A DNA stretch of 55,509 bases. Source: a virus. A program made the position numbers and the translations under genes. The DNA lies in IMG/VR virus record IMGVR_UViG_3300046413_000510, positions 1 to 55,509 of that record; one strand, 5' to 3'. The notes beneath the pieces are model-generated. The model did not search any database. It was not told the DNA's origin and worked only from the letters and a program-made list of their open reading frames with translations. Below, piece after piece: positions 48,788 to 55,266 of the stretch (the stretch's first letter is position 1; each line of letters starts with the position of its first letter).

Positions 48788-49495
48788 TTATTTATTGTTT
48801 TCGGAAACAACCTTATCTATCTTCTCTATCATTCTAATTACCCTCTTGTCATAATCTTCAGTTGTAGAAAATGCTTTTAATGTTTTAATTAGTTTTTTAG
48901 AATCTAGTTCTTGATTTTTTGCCCACATCTTTTGCCTTAATTTTCTAAAGTCTTCATATGCTGGGTGTTCATTCAATAATCTAATATACTCTTTAACACT
49001 ATCACATTTTGTTTCAAATTTTCTAACACCCCAACCCGGCCATTTTGTTATGCCTTCTGGTAATAAATGTGGTGCTGTTGATTTAAACACTCTGATACCA
49101 AACAAGTTGTTTGCTTCTTTTGCAAATCTTGATTGACCCCAACCAGACTCTAATACTGCTTGACCTATTAACATCTGTATAGGCACTCTTTTGTCTGCTG
49201 GCGTGGTAAAGTTTATGTAATCTACACAATACTTTACTGATTCAATAAACTCATAATTTGTTTTGTATCTCATTTCTGGTGGATATAAACCAAGGTTTTG
49301 AGCCCATATTGTATGCTCTTGTCTTAACTCTTCGTTTGCCCACTTCTTTGCTAGAGGATTTGGATAGAAAGTTCCTATACCATAAACGACCCCTAACATT
49401 ATTAACGACCAAATAATTCTTTTTGACCAGTACCATATTTTTTTACTCATATTACTTTCTATTATTTTGGTTTCTATTTTAGTTTTTTTTCTCAT
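48788..49495 (-). CDS. membrane-anchored glucosaminidase (GH73/Bax-like)
   Basis: A 235-residue protein. An N-terminal basic region and one hydrophobic segment (RIIWSLIMLGVVYGIGTFY) anchor or export it. The catalytic domain has LIGQAVLESGWGQSRFAKEANNLFGIRV with catalytic E117, and WPGWGVRKFETKCDSVKEYIRLL. This is the glucosaminidase fold that cuts GlcNAc-beta-1,4-MurNAc bonds. It is a second cell-wall hydrolase beside the GH24 enzyme and could act from the periplasmic side without a holin, or weaken the wall during entry. An internal ATG at 49450 is an alternative start. Confidence 0.87.
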   Translation of the reverse strand: MRKKTKIETKIIESNMSKKIWYWSKRIIWSLIMLGVVYGIGTFYPNPLAKKWANEELRQEHTIWAQNLGLYPPEMRYKTNYEFIESVKYCVDYINFTTPADKRVPIQMLIGQAVLESGWGQSRFAKEANNLFGIRVFKSTAPHLLPEGITKWPGWGVRKFETKCDSVKEYIRLLNEHPAYEDFRKLRQKMWAKNQELDSKKLIKTLKAFSTTEDYDKRVIRMIEKIDKVVSENNK

Positions 49496-49498
49496 ACA

Positions 49499-49819
49499 CT
49501 ACTTTTTAATTGCTATGTATTCAAAACCAGTAATATCATATGGTTCTTGTTCACCATATTCTGACCAACTGCCAACAGAGATAGGTTTCATACGTTTCTG
49601 TAAGAACATAATATTAGGATTATTATCCATAATCTTATTCATCTTCTTAAAGATTTTCTCTGATTGTTTTTCAGTAAAGTTATTCATAACATCTGTTGCC
49701 CAATTACCAGTATAATAGGTAATCTTCTTTTCTTTGTTATTCTCAAACTTTTCTAGGTTGATTGGCACACTATTGATTATGTGCTTAAGATGGTGGTCTA
49801 GTTCTTTCGTCTTTCTCAT
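49499..49819 (-). CDS. small protein of unknown function
   Basis: A 106-residue, Lys/Asn/Met-rich soluble protein (NVWATDVMNNFTEKQSEKIFKKMN-like middle). No motif recognised. GAGAGGA lies upstream of the start. It ends 4 nt before the glucosaminidase start. Confidence 0.62.
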   Translation of the reverse strand: MRKTKELDHHLKHIINSVPINLEKFENNKEKKITYYTGNWATDVMNNFTEKQSEKIFKKMNKIMDNNPNIMFLQKRMKPISVGSWSEYGEQEPYDITGFEYIAIKK

Positions 49820-49843
49820 TATATAGTCCTCTCACTTTGTTAA

Positions 49844-50260
49844 TTATAAACCTAGACCTAGGGTCTTGGCCTTTTTTTCAAACGACCAGAATATCTTGTT
49901 ATGATTTCCTGTGTCGCCCAAATTCTGCATTTGATATAGATGTACCATTTCGTGGCACAATGTATCAAGAAAGTATTGGAAGCTTGGATACTTTGGTAAC
50001 ATTTCAAGATGATATCTTCTAGTACCTTTTCTCTTCCACTCCAGTATGTTAACTTGACCAACACATTTTTGTCTAGCCAAGTTTTTAATTTCAACTTCGT
50101 TGAACGGTGATAATTTGCCACCGAACATTCCTTCATTAATGTATTTAAAATATTGTTTGATTGCTTTATAGGTAGTTTTATATTGTCTCTCGCCAGAGGC
50201 ATTTACACCTCTCTTGATAAGTTTTTTGACTTTGAGTTTTTTACTTGTAAGTTTTGGCAT
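49844..50260 (-). CDS. SprT-like metalloprotease
   Basis: A 138-residue protein with the zinc site H103-E104-x2-H107 (LCHEMVHLYQ), and H120 as a likely third ligand (DTGNHNKIF). This is the SprT/Spartan-type layout but without the usual C-terminal zinc ribbon. An N-terminal basic region (KKLKVKKLIKR) could hold nucleic acid. Phage SprT-like proteins are thought to act on DNA-protein links or host regulators; the substrate is unknown. Confidence 0.85.
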   Translation of the reverse strand: MPKLTSKKLKVKKLIKRGVNASGERQYKTTYKAIKQYFKYINEGMFGGKLSPFNEVEIKNLARQKCVGQVNILEWKRKGTRRYHLEMLPKYPSFQYFLDTLCHEMVHLYQMQNLGDTGNHNKIFWSFEKKAKTLGLGL

Positions 50261-50263
50261 TTT

Positions 50264-50584
50264 TTATTCTTTACATTCATAGGAGCCACCTTCAAGTAAT
50301 TTACATTTATATATTTTATCAGCGTTTTGTCTCATTTCAGAAGCAATACCTTCTAAAATATTTGGTAGATGTTTTTGTAAAACAAAAGTCATTTCAGTAG
50401 CAAAATTATAAGTCAACTTTTGCAACTCTGCCTCTAATACAGAGGTATCTACGTTACCACCATTTACTTTAGTTTGTATTATATGACCAATAACTGCTGT
50501 GTTATAGTCATTTGCTTTTACTGAATTTGAAATAGCACTTAAGCCAAACCATACAACCGCCAGTAAAAATATCAACTTTTTCAT
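50264..50584 (-). CDS. small periplasmic protein of unknown function
   Basis: A 106-residue protein with a signal peptide (KKLIFLLAVVWFGLSAISNSVKA, cut before NDY). Mature part is helical with two C-terminal Cys (YKCKLLEGGSYECKE) that may form a disulphide. Late promoter 19 nt upstream with AGGAG before the start. Not recognised; possibly an entry/exclusion or lysis accessory. Confidence 0.68.
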   Translation of the reverse strand: MKKLIFLLAVVWFGLSAISNSVKANDYNTAVIGHIIQTKVNGGNVDTSVLEAELQKLTYNFATEMTFVLQKHLPNILEGIASEMRQNADKIYKCKLLEGGSYECKE

Positions 50585-50603
50585 AATGTAATCTCCTATT
50601 TTA

Positions 50604-50611
50604 TATTTATA
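50604..50611 (-). promoter_or_regulatory. T4-type late promoter
   Basis: Minus-strand TATAAATA, 19 nt before the ATG at 50584, with AGGAGA between. A sigma70-like TTGCCT..TATACT pair (18-nt spacer) lies just upstream, so the gene may have both early and late expression. Confidence 0.72.
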
Positions 50612-50673
50612 GGTATAGTATATACTACCAACAGCGACAAGGCAAGCACTTTTTTAAATAAAAAAGCGAGTAA

Positions 50674-50691
50674 AATCAATGGTTTTTGATT
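50674..50691 (-). terminator. weak AT-rich hairpin after the 182-residue gene
   Basis: AATCAA/TTGATT stem with a 6-nt loop, followed on the minus strand by TTACTCGCTTTTTTATTT. Could stop transcripts from 51249 or act as a pause; low strength. Confidence 0.4.
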
Positions 50692-50700
50692 TATTTTGTT

Positions 50701-51249
50701 CTATTTTTGTTCTGGTTTGACATAATTATCGTCCCAACCAAACGCTTCCTTGACTACCGAATCACTTAAACCCTTATATACTTTGTTCAATTTCTTATCT
50801 TTCATATCAAGTAATACTTGAGCTTCTTCTTGTTGAAGACCCTCTAATATCTGTATATACATTGTTTCTTTTTGAGTTTTAGTGGTCTCCGGGTCTGCAC
50901 CCTCTACAAAATGCCACAATCTTTTTGCTTCATTCTCTAATAGAGTATGTTCAGTTCCTTTAGGTGCTTCGTTAGCCATATATGGTGGTGTACCATTTGG
51001 TAATGACCATTTTATATTAGGGTCAAAAGAACCTTTTAAAACCATTCTCAAAGAAGGCGAGTCATATTGTTTTAAGACTTGTATCTTCTTTGCTTTGTCT
51101 TTAGCGTTGTTTACTTTAGTTAGAATTTCTGAAATCATTATCTGACCTGAAGCTTCGTACCCTTTACCAGAGTCCATAGCTGCTTTAGGCATAATACCTA
51201 ATCTTTGCTGGTGTTGTGATTCCATAATCTTATTATCATTTTCTGCCAT
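50701..51249 (-). CDS. conserved marine T4-like protein (DUF6433-like)
   Basis: A 182-residue protein with LRMVLKGSFDPNIKWSLPNGTPPYMANEAPKGTEHTLLENEAKRLWHFV and a C-terminal LLDMKDKKLNKVYKGLSDSVVKEAFGW. This pattern recurs in marine T4-like phages and, as far as I recall, is a named domain of unknown function. Start at 51249 (GGAGA 7 nt upstream) rather than the TTG at 51261. Late promoter 22 nt upstream. Confidence 0.7.
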   Translation of the reverse strand: MAENDNKIMESQHQQRLGIMPKAAMDSGKGYEASGQIMISEILTKVNNAKDKAKKIQVLKQYDSPSLRMVLKGSFDPNIKWSLPNGTPPYMANEAPKGTEHTLLENEAKRLWHFVEGADPETTKTQKETMYIQILEGLQQEEAQVLLDMKDKKLNKVYKGLSDSVVKEAFGWDDNYVKPEQK

Positions 51250-51270
51250 AATTTTCTCCAATTCGTATTA

Positions 51271-51453
51271 CTATTTATACTTATTTAGGTACTTCTTTTT
51301 GTACCATTTGTAAAATGCCTTGTCTGTAAATATCTCTGCAACCTCACTAGCAGGCACCTGGTCACTTCTTATACAATCAGCTAGAGATTGATATTCATAT
51401 GTATCCACTTTTCTGGTCATTGTTTTATCTTTACTCGCCTCTGCTAATGTCAT
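51271..51453 (-). CDS. 60-residue conserved-type protein
   Basis: Small charged protein with a recognisable end CIRSDQVPASEVAEIFTDKAFYKWYKKKYL, which recurs in small proteins of marine T4-like phages. I start at the ATG at 51453 (AGG 7 nt upstream); a TTG at 51495 overlapping the previous gene is possible. Function unknown. The late promoter at 51272-51279 sits within its last codons. Confidence 0.6.
   Translation of the reverse strand: MTLAEASKDKTMTRKVDTYEYQSLADCIRSDQVPASEVAEIFTDKAFYKWYKKKYLNKYK
51272..51279 (-). promoter_or_regulatory. T4-type late promoter
   Basis: Minus-strand TATAAATA, 22 nt before ATG 51249, with TTGGAGAA as ribosome-binding region. Confidence 0.68.
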
Positions 51454-51478
51454 TGTAAACCTATTGTTCTTTTCTTGT

Positions 51479-51691
51479 TTAAAATTTTCTGACAATATGT
51501 TTTCTTAATTCTTTTACAAAAAACTCTATCTTGTCTATACTAGCAATCAAGTTAGGGTCTGTAATATATTTTCCTTGGTCTTTTAATTCGTCATATTCTT
51601 TTAATGGAATCTGTACCATCGGACTTGGTGGTTGATGTTCGTTTTCCATTGTAGCGTCAAGCGCTCTTTGTTTTTCTTCACTATCTGTCAT
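51479..51691 (-). CDS. 70-residue acidic protein
   Basis: Acidic/proline-containing start (MENEHQPPSPMVQIPLKEYDELKDQ) and helical end (IDKIEFFVKELRKHIVRKF). AAGG lies 5 nt before ATG. Lies after the terminator of the winged-helix gene, so it needs read-through or its own promoter. Unknown function. Confidence 0.6.
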   Translation of the reverse strand: MTDSEEKQRALDATMENEHQPPSPMVQIPLKEYDELKDQGKYITDPNLIASIDKIEFFVKELRKHIVRKF

Positions 51692-51716
51692 AAAAACCTT
51701 TTGGTTAACCTTAAAT

Positions 51717-51743
51717 GAAAACAGGGGCCTTTAGGGCCCCTGT
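51717..51743 (-). terminator. strong intrinsic terminator after winged-helix gene
   Basis: Nine-base-pair GC-rich stem ACAGGGGCC/GGCCCCTGT (51721-51743), 5-nt loop, followed on the minus strand by TTTTCATTT. It lies 15 nt after the stop of the winged-helix gene. Confidence 0.85.
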
Positions 51744-51757
51744 CTCCTATTTTTTTA

Positions 51758-52021
51758 TTATGCTGAGTAAGCAGTTTGCTTACCGAATACAGCGTTGATA
51801 CCAGCAGCGATAATCGCTTTTGATGGTGTTCCAACTCTGTAAGAAACGCCTTTTGAAGACCTATTTTCATAAATCATCATTCCTTCGTTTCTCAATTTCA
51901 TCACCATTGAAGCTGGTGATTTAAGGTCGTGTGTGTTTCTCAAAGTTTTCCAAGAAACCTCTGAACCTTTTGCGAAAAGGTTTCTTACCTTTTCAGTTTT
52001 AGTTAGCTTTGTTCTAGCCAT
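51758..52021 (-). CDS. small winged-helix DNA-binding protein
   Basis: An 87-residue protein. KTEKVRNLFAKGSEVSWKTLRNTHDLKSPASMVMKLRNEGMMIYENRSSKGVSYRVG reads as a winged helix: recognition helix around SPASMVMKLR and a wing with VSYRV. The TPSKAIIAAG end is common to such proteins in marine T4-like phages. Start at 52021 (GGAAG upstream); an upstream ATG at 52066 would add 15 residues. Likely a transcription or DNA-structure factor; target unknown. Followed by a strong terminator, so it is probably abundant. Confidence 0.78.
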   Translation of the reverse strand: MARTKLTKTEKVRNLFAKGSEVSWKTLRNTHDLKSPASMVMKLRNEGMMIYENRSSKGVSYRVGTPSKAIIAAGINAVFGKQTAYSA

Positions 52022-52058
52022 AGTATTACTCTTCCTTTCATTGAAGATATTTAAAAAG

Positions 52059-52163
52059 TTAAACATTATTGTTTACCTTACCTTTCTCTAGTGTTATGGT
52101 CACCACACCATTCAGAGTACATAGCGAACATTTGTTGTATGCCCTCCAGAATTCTTTAGTCAT
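52059..52163 (-). CDS. possible 34-residue CxxC protein
   Basis: ATG within the end of the preceding gene and TAA near 52059. Product contains KCSLC and a mixed polar end. It fills the only gap before the winged-helix gene and has an overlap like other small genes here, but no good Shine-Dalgarno. Low support. Confidence 0.33.
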   Translation of the reverse strand: MTKEFWRAYNKCSLCTLNGVVTITLEKGKVNNNV

Positions 52164-52629
52164 CAAGGTCAAAGTCTGGTTCAAACAGGTCTCCGCCTTC
52201 TCTTAAATAGTCTAATTCTTTTTTAATGTCTCTTGACAAAACATTTCTTGGTGGTTGTGGTTTTGTCAAAAACATATCATAAGTTATTTTAGCAGTTCTA
52301 AAATTGCCATCTTTATTGACTTTTAAATCTACCATTTTCTCACTCAATAATTGTGCTGGGTGAGCCATATCAAAATCTCTATACACTAAACCTCTTATCG
52401 TATCAATCACAATCGCCAAGTCTTTTGTAAAGGTTGTTGCATTTGTTTTAACACCTGAATCAACAAACTTTTTTAATAAATCAAATCCTATATCATCAAC
52501 TACTGATTCTATGAAGTCAATCGTTTGTTTCTTCTTTAAATCGTCAGCAAACTGACTCTTTGCCTTGTCATTGATTGGTACTTTCCTTTTAATCTTGTTC
52601 TCTGGAAAGAAAATGATATTATCACTCAA
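52156..52629 (-). CDS. protein of unknown function, conserved type
   Basis: A 157-residue acidic protein. Segment FIESVVDDIGFDLLKKFVDSGVKTNATTFTKDLAIVIDTIRGLVYRDFDMAHPAQLLSEKMV is mainly helical, ending with acidic DLFEPDFDLDD. The pattern (AIVIDTIRGLVYRD) is familiar from marine T4-like phages near replication/transcription genes. No function assigned. Overlaps the glutaredoxin stop by 8 nt. Confidence 0.68.
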   Translation of the reverse strand: MSDNIIFFPENKIKRKVPINDKAKSQFADDLKKKQTIDFIESVVDDIGFDLLKKFVDSGVKTNATTFTKDLAIVIDTIRGLVYRDFDMAHPAQLLSEKMVDLKVNKDGNFRTAKITYDMFLTKPQPPRNVLSRDIKKELDYLREGGDLFEPDFDLDD

Positions 52630-52891
52630 TTACTTCTCCCTTAAAATTAACTTGGTTCTTATCAGCAAAGTGTTCTACTAGTTGATTATAACCACCAATC
52701 AACTTACCGTCAATCTTAATTTGTGGCATAGTTCTAACATTTTTACCAATGTCTTCAACCAACTTTGTAGGGTCTGAGCCAAAATCTTTTTCTAAAGATT
52801 TTTCTTCGTATTCAAGGCCAAGATTTTTAAGTAATCCTTTGGCCTTGGTACAGAAGACACAATTGTTTTTACTATAAACTATTATTGTCAT
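52622..52891 (-). CDS. glutaredoxin
   Basis: An 89-residue thioredoxin-fold oxidoreductase. Active site CVFC (C11-C14), cis-Pro in RTMPQI and the GGYNQL glutathione contact are all present. It could reduce ribonucleotide reductase, as NrdC does in T4, or recycle the Prx5-like peroxidase. Overlaps both neighbours (8 and 20 nt). Confidence 0.94.
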   Translation of the reverse strand: MTIIVYSKNNCVFCTKAKGLLKNLGLEYEEKSLEKDFGSDPTKLVEDIGKNVRTMPQIKIDGKLIGGYNQLVEHFADKNQVNFKGEVIE

Positions 52892-53492
52892 CTTTATTTT
52901 CTAATACTTCTTTATATGCGATATTAGCTTTCTCTTTTACATTGTAAGCGTCAACAGCCTCTTCAATGGTATAATTATACATCTTATTATACTCACCTAG
53001 TGGCAATCTCAAACCAATCCACGCTCTATAATAACCATTCTTTGTTAAGGTTACATCTTGTTTCCAAATTTCATAACCTCTAACTTTAGTATCTTTGATT
53101 ATATTTACTAGTGTAGATTCTACCTCTGATACGGTAGTTTTACTATGTGTTTTACCTAATTCAGTTATAAACTGCTTAGATTGTTTGTTCATTTCACCTG
53201 CAACAATATCAGCAATTTCTGATTTTGCATACATTTTTGCTTTCTCAATAGCAAGTTGTAGGTCTGGAGAAACGGATGTTGCTACACCAAATAGACATTC
53301 TTTATCTTTGCCTTTACCAAGTAAGTCTGTATCACAGGCTTTTCTCTCTGAATAATCTGCCATATACCACTTTGGTACTTGGTTCATAGTCTTTCCGTTT
53401 TCTGATTTAATTTTATAAGTACCACCAGCACAAGCATTAAGCATTAGCGCCAAACCTATAGCACCTATAATTTTCACGTTGTTTTTCATCAT
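52872..53492 (-). CDS. LPP20-type lipoprotein
   Basis: A 206-residue exported protein: signal with lipobox LNAC (MLNACAGG) and a mature part with VPKWYMADYSERKACDTDLLGKGKDKECLFGVATSVSPDLQLAIEKAKMYAKSEIADIV, the LPP20 pattern (PxW... GxA...A...A...L). One extra Cys pair. Would sit at the outer membrane of the infected cell, possibly blocking superinfection or altering the envelope. Sigma70-type promoter upstream and AAGGAGA before ATGATG. Confidence 0.78.
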   Translation of the reverse strand: MMKNNVKIIGAIGLALMLNACAGGTYKIKSENGKTMNQVPKWYMADYSERKACDTDLLGKGKDKECLFGVATSVSPDLQLAIEKAKMYAKSEIADIVAGEMNKQSKQFITELGKTHSKTTVSEVESTLVNIIKDTKVRGYEIWKQDVTLTKNGYYRAWIGLRLPLGEYNKMYNYTIEEAVDAYNVKEKANIAYKEVLENKDDNNSL

Positions 53493-53632
53493 AAGTTTTT
53501 ACTCTCCTTTACATCATATACTAAATTTTGTAAAAAGTCAAGCGTGGATTGAACGTATCCTAACGCTTGGTCACCTGATACATCATATACTATAATTAAT
53601 ACAAGAGCAATAATGATTATATTTCTAATCAT
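53489..53632 (-). CDS. 47-residue membrane protein
   Basis: Starts with ATGA overlap on the upstream stop and ends with ATGA overlap on the LPP20-type gene: coupled on both sides. N-terminal hydrophobic segment (MIRNIIIIALVLIIVYDV), then an amphipathic helix (LGYVQSTLDFLQNLVYDVKES). Its coding region contains the promoter of the next gene. Function unknown. Confidence 0.66.
   Translation of the reverse strand: MIRNIIIIALVLIIVYDVSGDQALGYVQSTLDFLQNLVYDVKESKNL
53513..53541 (-). promoter_or_regulatory. sigma70-type promoter for the LPP20-type gene
   Basis: Minus-strand TTGACT (53541-53536), 17-nt spacer, TATGAT (53518-53513); +1 near 53506, leader about 14 nt with AAGGAGA. Inside the 47-codon gene. 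Confidence 0.75.
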
Positions 53633-54108
53633 TGAGTTACCTCCCATTTACCGTTTGTTTGAAGACACATCTTTCCAAATGATTTGAAAGCGTGTCCTGG
53701 CCGACTATAATATCGGCAATATGAAGGATTATTGGTATCGTGATAATAGAACATAGCGAATAAGTCCCAATAACTTGGTCCATCGAATCGCTTTCTACCA
53801 TCAGCACACTCCATAATCTCTTCTTTTATTATGGTATCACCTTTTTGTTTGATGACCACCTTAATAAAGCAGTATTGACCGTTTGTTTCCGCTGGGTCTA
53901 ATGGTTTAATTGTACTATGATATACAGATGTATCATTGTTTTGTTTTTCTATCTTATCTAAAATCTCTTCTACTTTGCTTACAGGATATGTGTCACCACT
54001 TAAATCGCCATTCTCATTGGCAACTGCAATACCCGATATAATTAAAAATATTATTAATATAAAAGACCAGACTAGATATTTCTTTTCATTATAATTAGGG
54101 TCAAACAT
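53629..54108 (-). CDS. membrane-anchored exported protein, unknown
   Basis: A 159-residue protein. Cytosolic start (FDPNYNEKKYL), one hydrophobic segment (VWSFILIIFLIISGIAVA), then a periplasmic part with several Cys (GQYCFIKVVIKQKGD; IMECADGRKRF; SYCRYY; KMCLQTNGKWEV). Its final GKMCLQTNGKWEV resembles the ending of the 54262-54753 lipoprotein (GTACQMPDGQWIE), suggesting a shared domain type. Unknown function. Confidence 0.66.
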   Translation of the reverse strand: MFDPNYNEKKYLVWSFILIIFLIISGIAVANENGDLSGDTYPVSKVEEILDKIEKQNNDTSVYHSTIKPLDPAETNGQYCFIKVVIKQKGDTIIKEEIMECADGRKRFDGPSYWDLFAMFYYHDTNNPSYCRYYSRPGHAFKSFGKMCLQTNGKWEVTQ

Positions 54109-54262
54109 ATTTTTTTAACTCCTCAATAGATTGTTTTGTATTATAAATCTCCTCTTCTAATTCTACTACTCTCTTGTCATTAGAAATTTCTATCTCTTCT
54201 TCTTTATCTTTTACTTCAGATTCTAATTGTTGTATTCTATCGTTGTATCTACTAGTGTACAT
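54101..54262 (-). CDS. 53-residue coiled-coil protein
   Basis: Acidic heptad-like helix (RIQQLESEVKDKEEEIEIS..VVELEEEIYNTKQSIEELKK). I start at 54262, overlapping the previous stop (TAATG); an ATG at 54286 is possible. Overlaps the next gene by 8 nt. Unknown. Confidence 0.6.
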   Translation of the reverse strand: MYTSRYNDRIQQLESEVKDKEEEIEISNDKRVVELEEEIYNTKQSIEELKKYV

Positions 54263-54753
54263 TATGTCCTCGGCTTTTCTATCCATTGACCATCAGGCAT
54301 TTGACAAGCAGTACCAAACACCACTTCTCTATTTACATTACCAACACCTATCAAAGGCCATTGATTAGTAATATCAACCGTAGCGTCATAATCTACACAC
54401 TTTATAGGTCCTTTCAAATACGACCTTGTTGTGTGTATAATACCACTATTACCTGTTTTTTGATTGTACCAATTTGTATAACTAGAACCGTTCGGACTAG
54501 TATTTAAATGGTCTACGAATACTGCGTTGTGAACATCATAATCACTTTTATACATAATTTCTGCACCTGCAAAAGCACCAATAATAGCACAAGCACCAGC
54601 GGCATATGGGTCGGTAAGACCGTGTTCTACACATACTGCTGTAGTAGTTGTACCACCTAGTATTGCACCTGTGGTAGACCTACTTGTACTACAATTTGTT
54701 AACGTCAACACCATTATAATCATAATGGTAATCTTTGTCAAGGGTGTTTTCAT
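54262..54753 (-). CDS. 17-kDa surface-antigen-like lipoprotein
   Basis: A 163-residue lipoprotein. Signal with lipobox LTNC, then a glycine-zipper region (TGAILGGTTTTAVCVEHG..AAGACAIIGAFAGAE) and a C-terminal beta region (TNWYNQKTGNSGIIH..VVFGTACQMPDGQWIE) typical of rickettsial-type 17-kDa antigens common in Alphaproteobacteria. Such proteins insert in or bind the outer membrane. Start at 54753; 54759 is also possible. Could be taken from an alphaproteobacterial host; inference. Confidence 0.72.
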   Translation of the reverse strand: MKTPLTKITIMIIMVLTLTNCSTSRSTTGAILGGTTTTAVCVEHGLTDPYAAGACAIIGAFAGAEIMYKSDYDVHNAVFVDHLNTSPNGSSYTNWYNQKTGNSGIIHTTRSYLKGPIKCVDYDATVDITNQWPLIGVGNVNREVVFGTACQMPDGQWIEKPRT

Positions 54754-54940
54754 AATCATTTATATTCTCAAAAAATTCTGAATCAACTTTAGTTTTGGCA
54801 ACTAATAATGAATCTGCTTGTATATTCTCAATTTTGTTTTTAAGTAAATAAGGGTCAGATGGCGGAGTATTACGTAAATCATCCGCCATTTTCTTAATAG
54901 AATCTATTTTATCACAAAAAGATTTTATATTCTGTACCAT
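54689..54940 (-). CDS. small helical protein of unknown function
   Basis: An 83-residue soluble, charged protein (VQNIKSFCDKIDSIKKMADDLRNTPPSDPYLLKNKIENIQADSLL), ending in a D/Y/N-rich tail. Overlaps the lipoprotein start by about 65 nt, unusually long for this genome, but both frames look like proteins. Unknown. Confidence 0.58.
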   Translation of the reverse strand: MVQNIKSFCDKIDSIKKMADDLRNTPPSDPYLLKNKIENIQADSLLVAKTKVDSEFFENINDYENTLDKDYHYDYNGVDVNKL

Positions 54941-55266
54941 TATTTCTTACTAAAAAGATTAATAATCTTTTCCTTTGTACTGATAAATTGTACTCTCATA
55001 TCAGCCCAAGACTCTGCTTGGTATTCTTTTGTTTTTTGCCATTCACTCTGAGCAAAGTTAGATACTTTACCAGGTACAGCAACAATGGCTTCGCCAAACT
55101 CTTTAGGAGTTATTGAAGCTTCATCAGCTTTCGCTTTGTTAAGTTCTAAAGATACAAGTACAAACGCAGCTATGACTACCATACCCCACATTGCAACTCT
55201 CTCCCAAACTTTCTTTATTACTTTATCCACGATATCCTCTATCTGTTGGTTTGTTAAATTAGACAC
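54940..55266 (-). CDS. membrane-anchored helical protein
   Basis: A 108-residue product from a GTG at 55266 with GGAAGG 6 nt upstream; an ATG at 55296 would overlap the preceding gene by 38 nt. Sequence LTNQQIEDIVDKVIKKVWERV, then a hydrophobic segment (MWGMVVIAAFVLVSLEL) and a periplasmic/charged helix (GKVSNFAQSEWQKTKEYQAESW). Unknown; could be a lysis or exclusion factor. Confidence 0.6.
   Translation of the reverse strand: MSNLTNQQIEDIVDKVIKKVWERVAMWGMVVIAAFVLVSLELNKAKADEASITPKEFGEAIVAVPGKVSNFAQSEWQKTKEYQAESWADMRVQFISTKEKIINLFSKK

Noticed and set aside
51688-51870. 60-codon minus-strand frame
   Set aside because: It lies in another frame of the winged-helix gene and spans its terminator.
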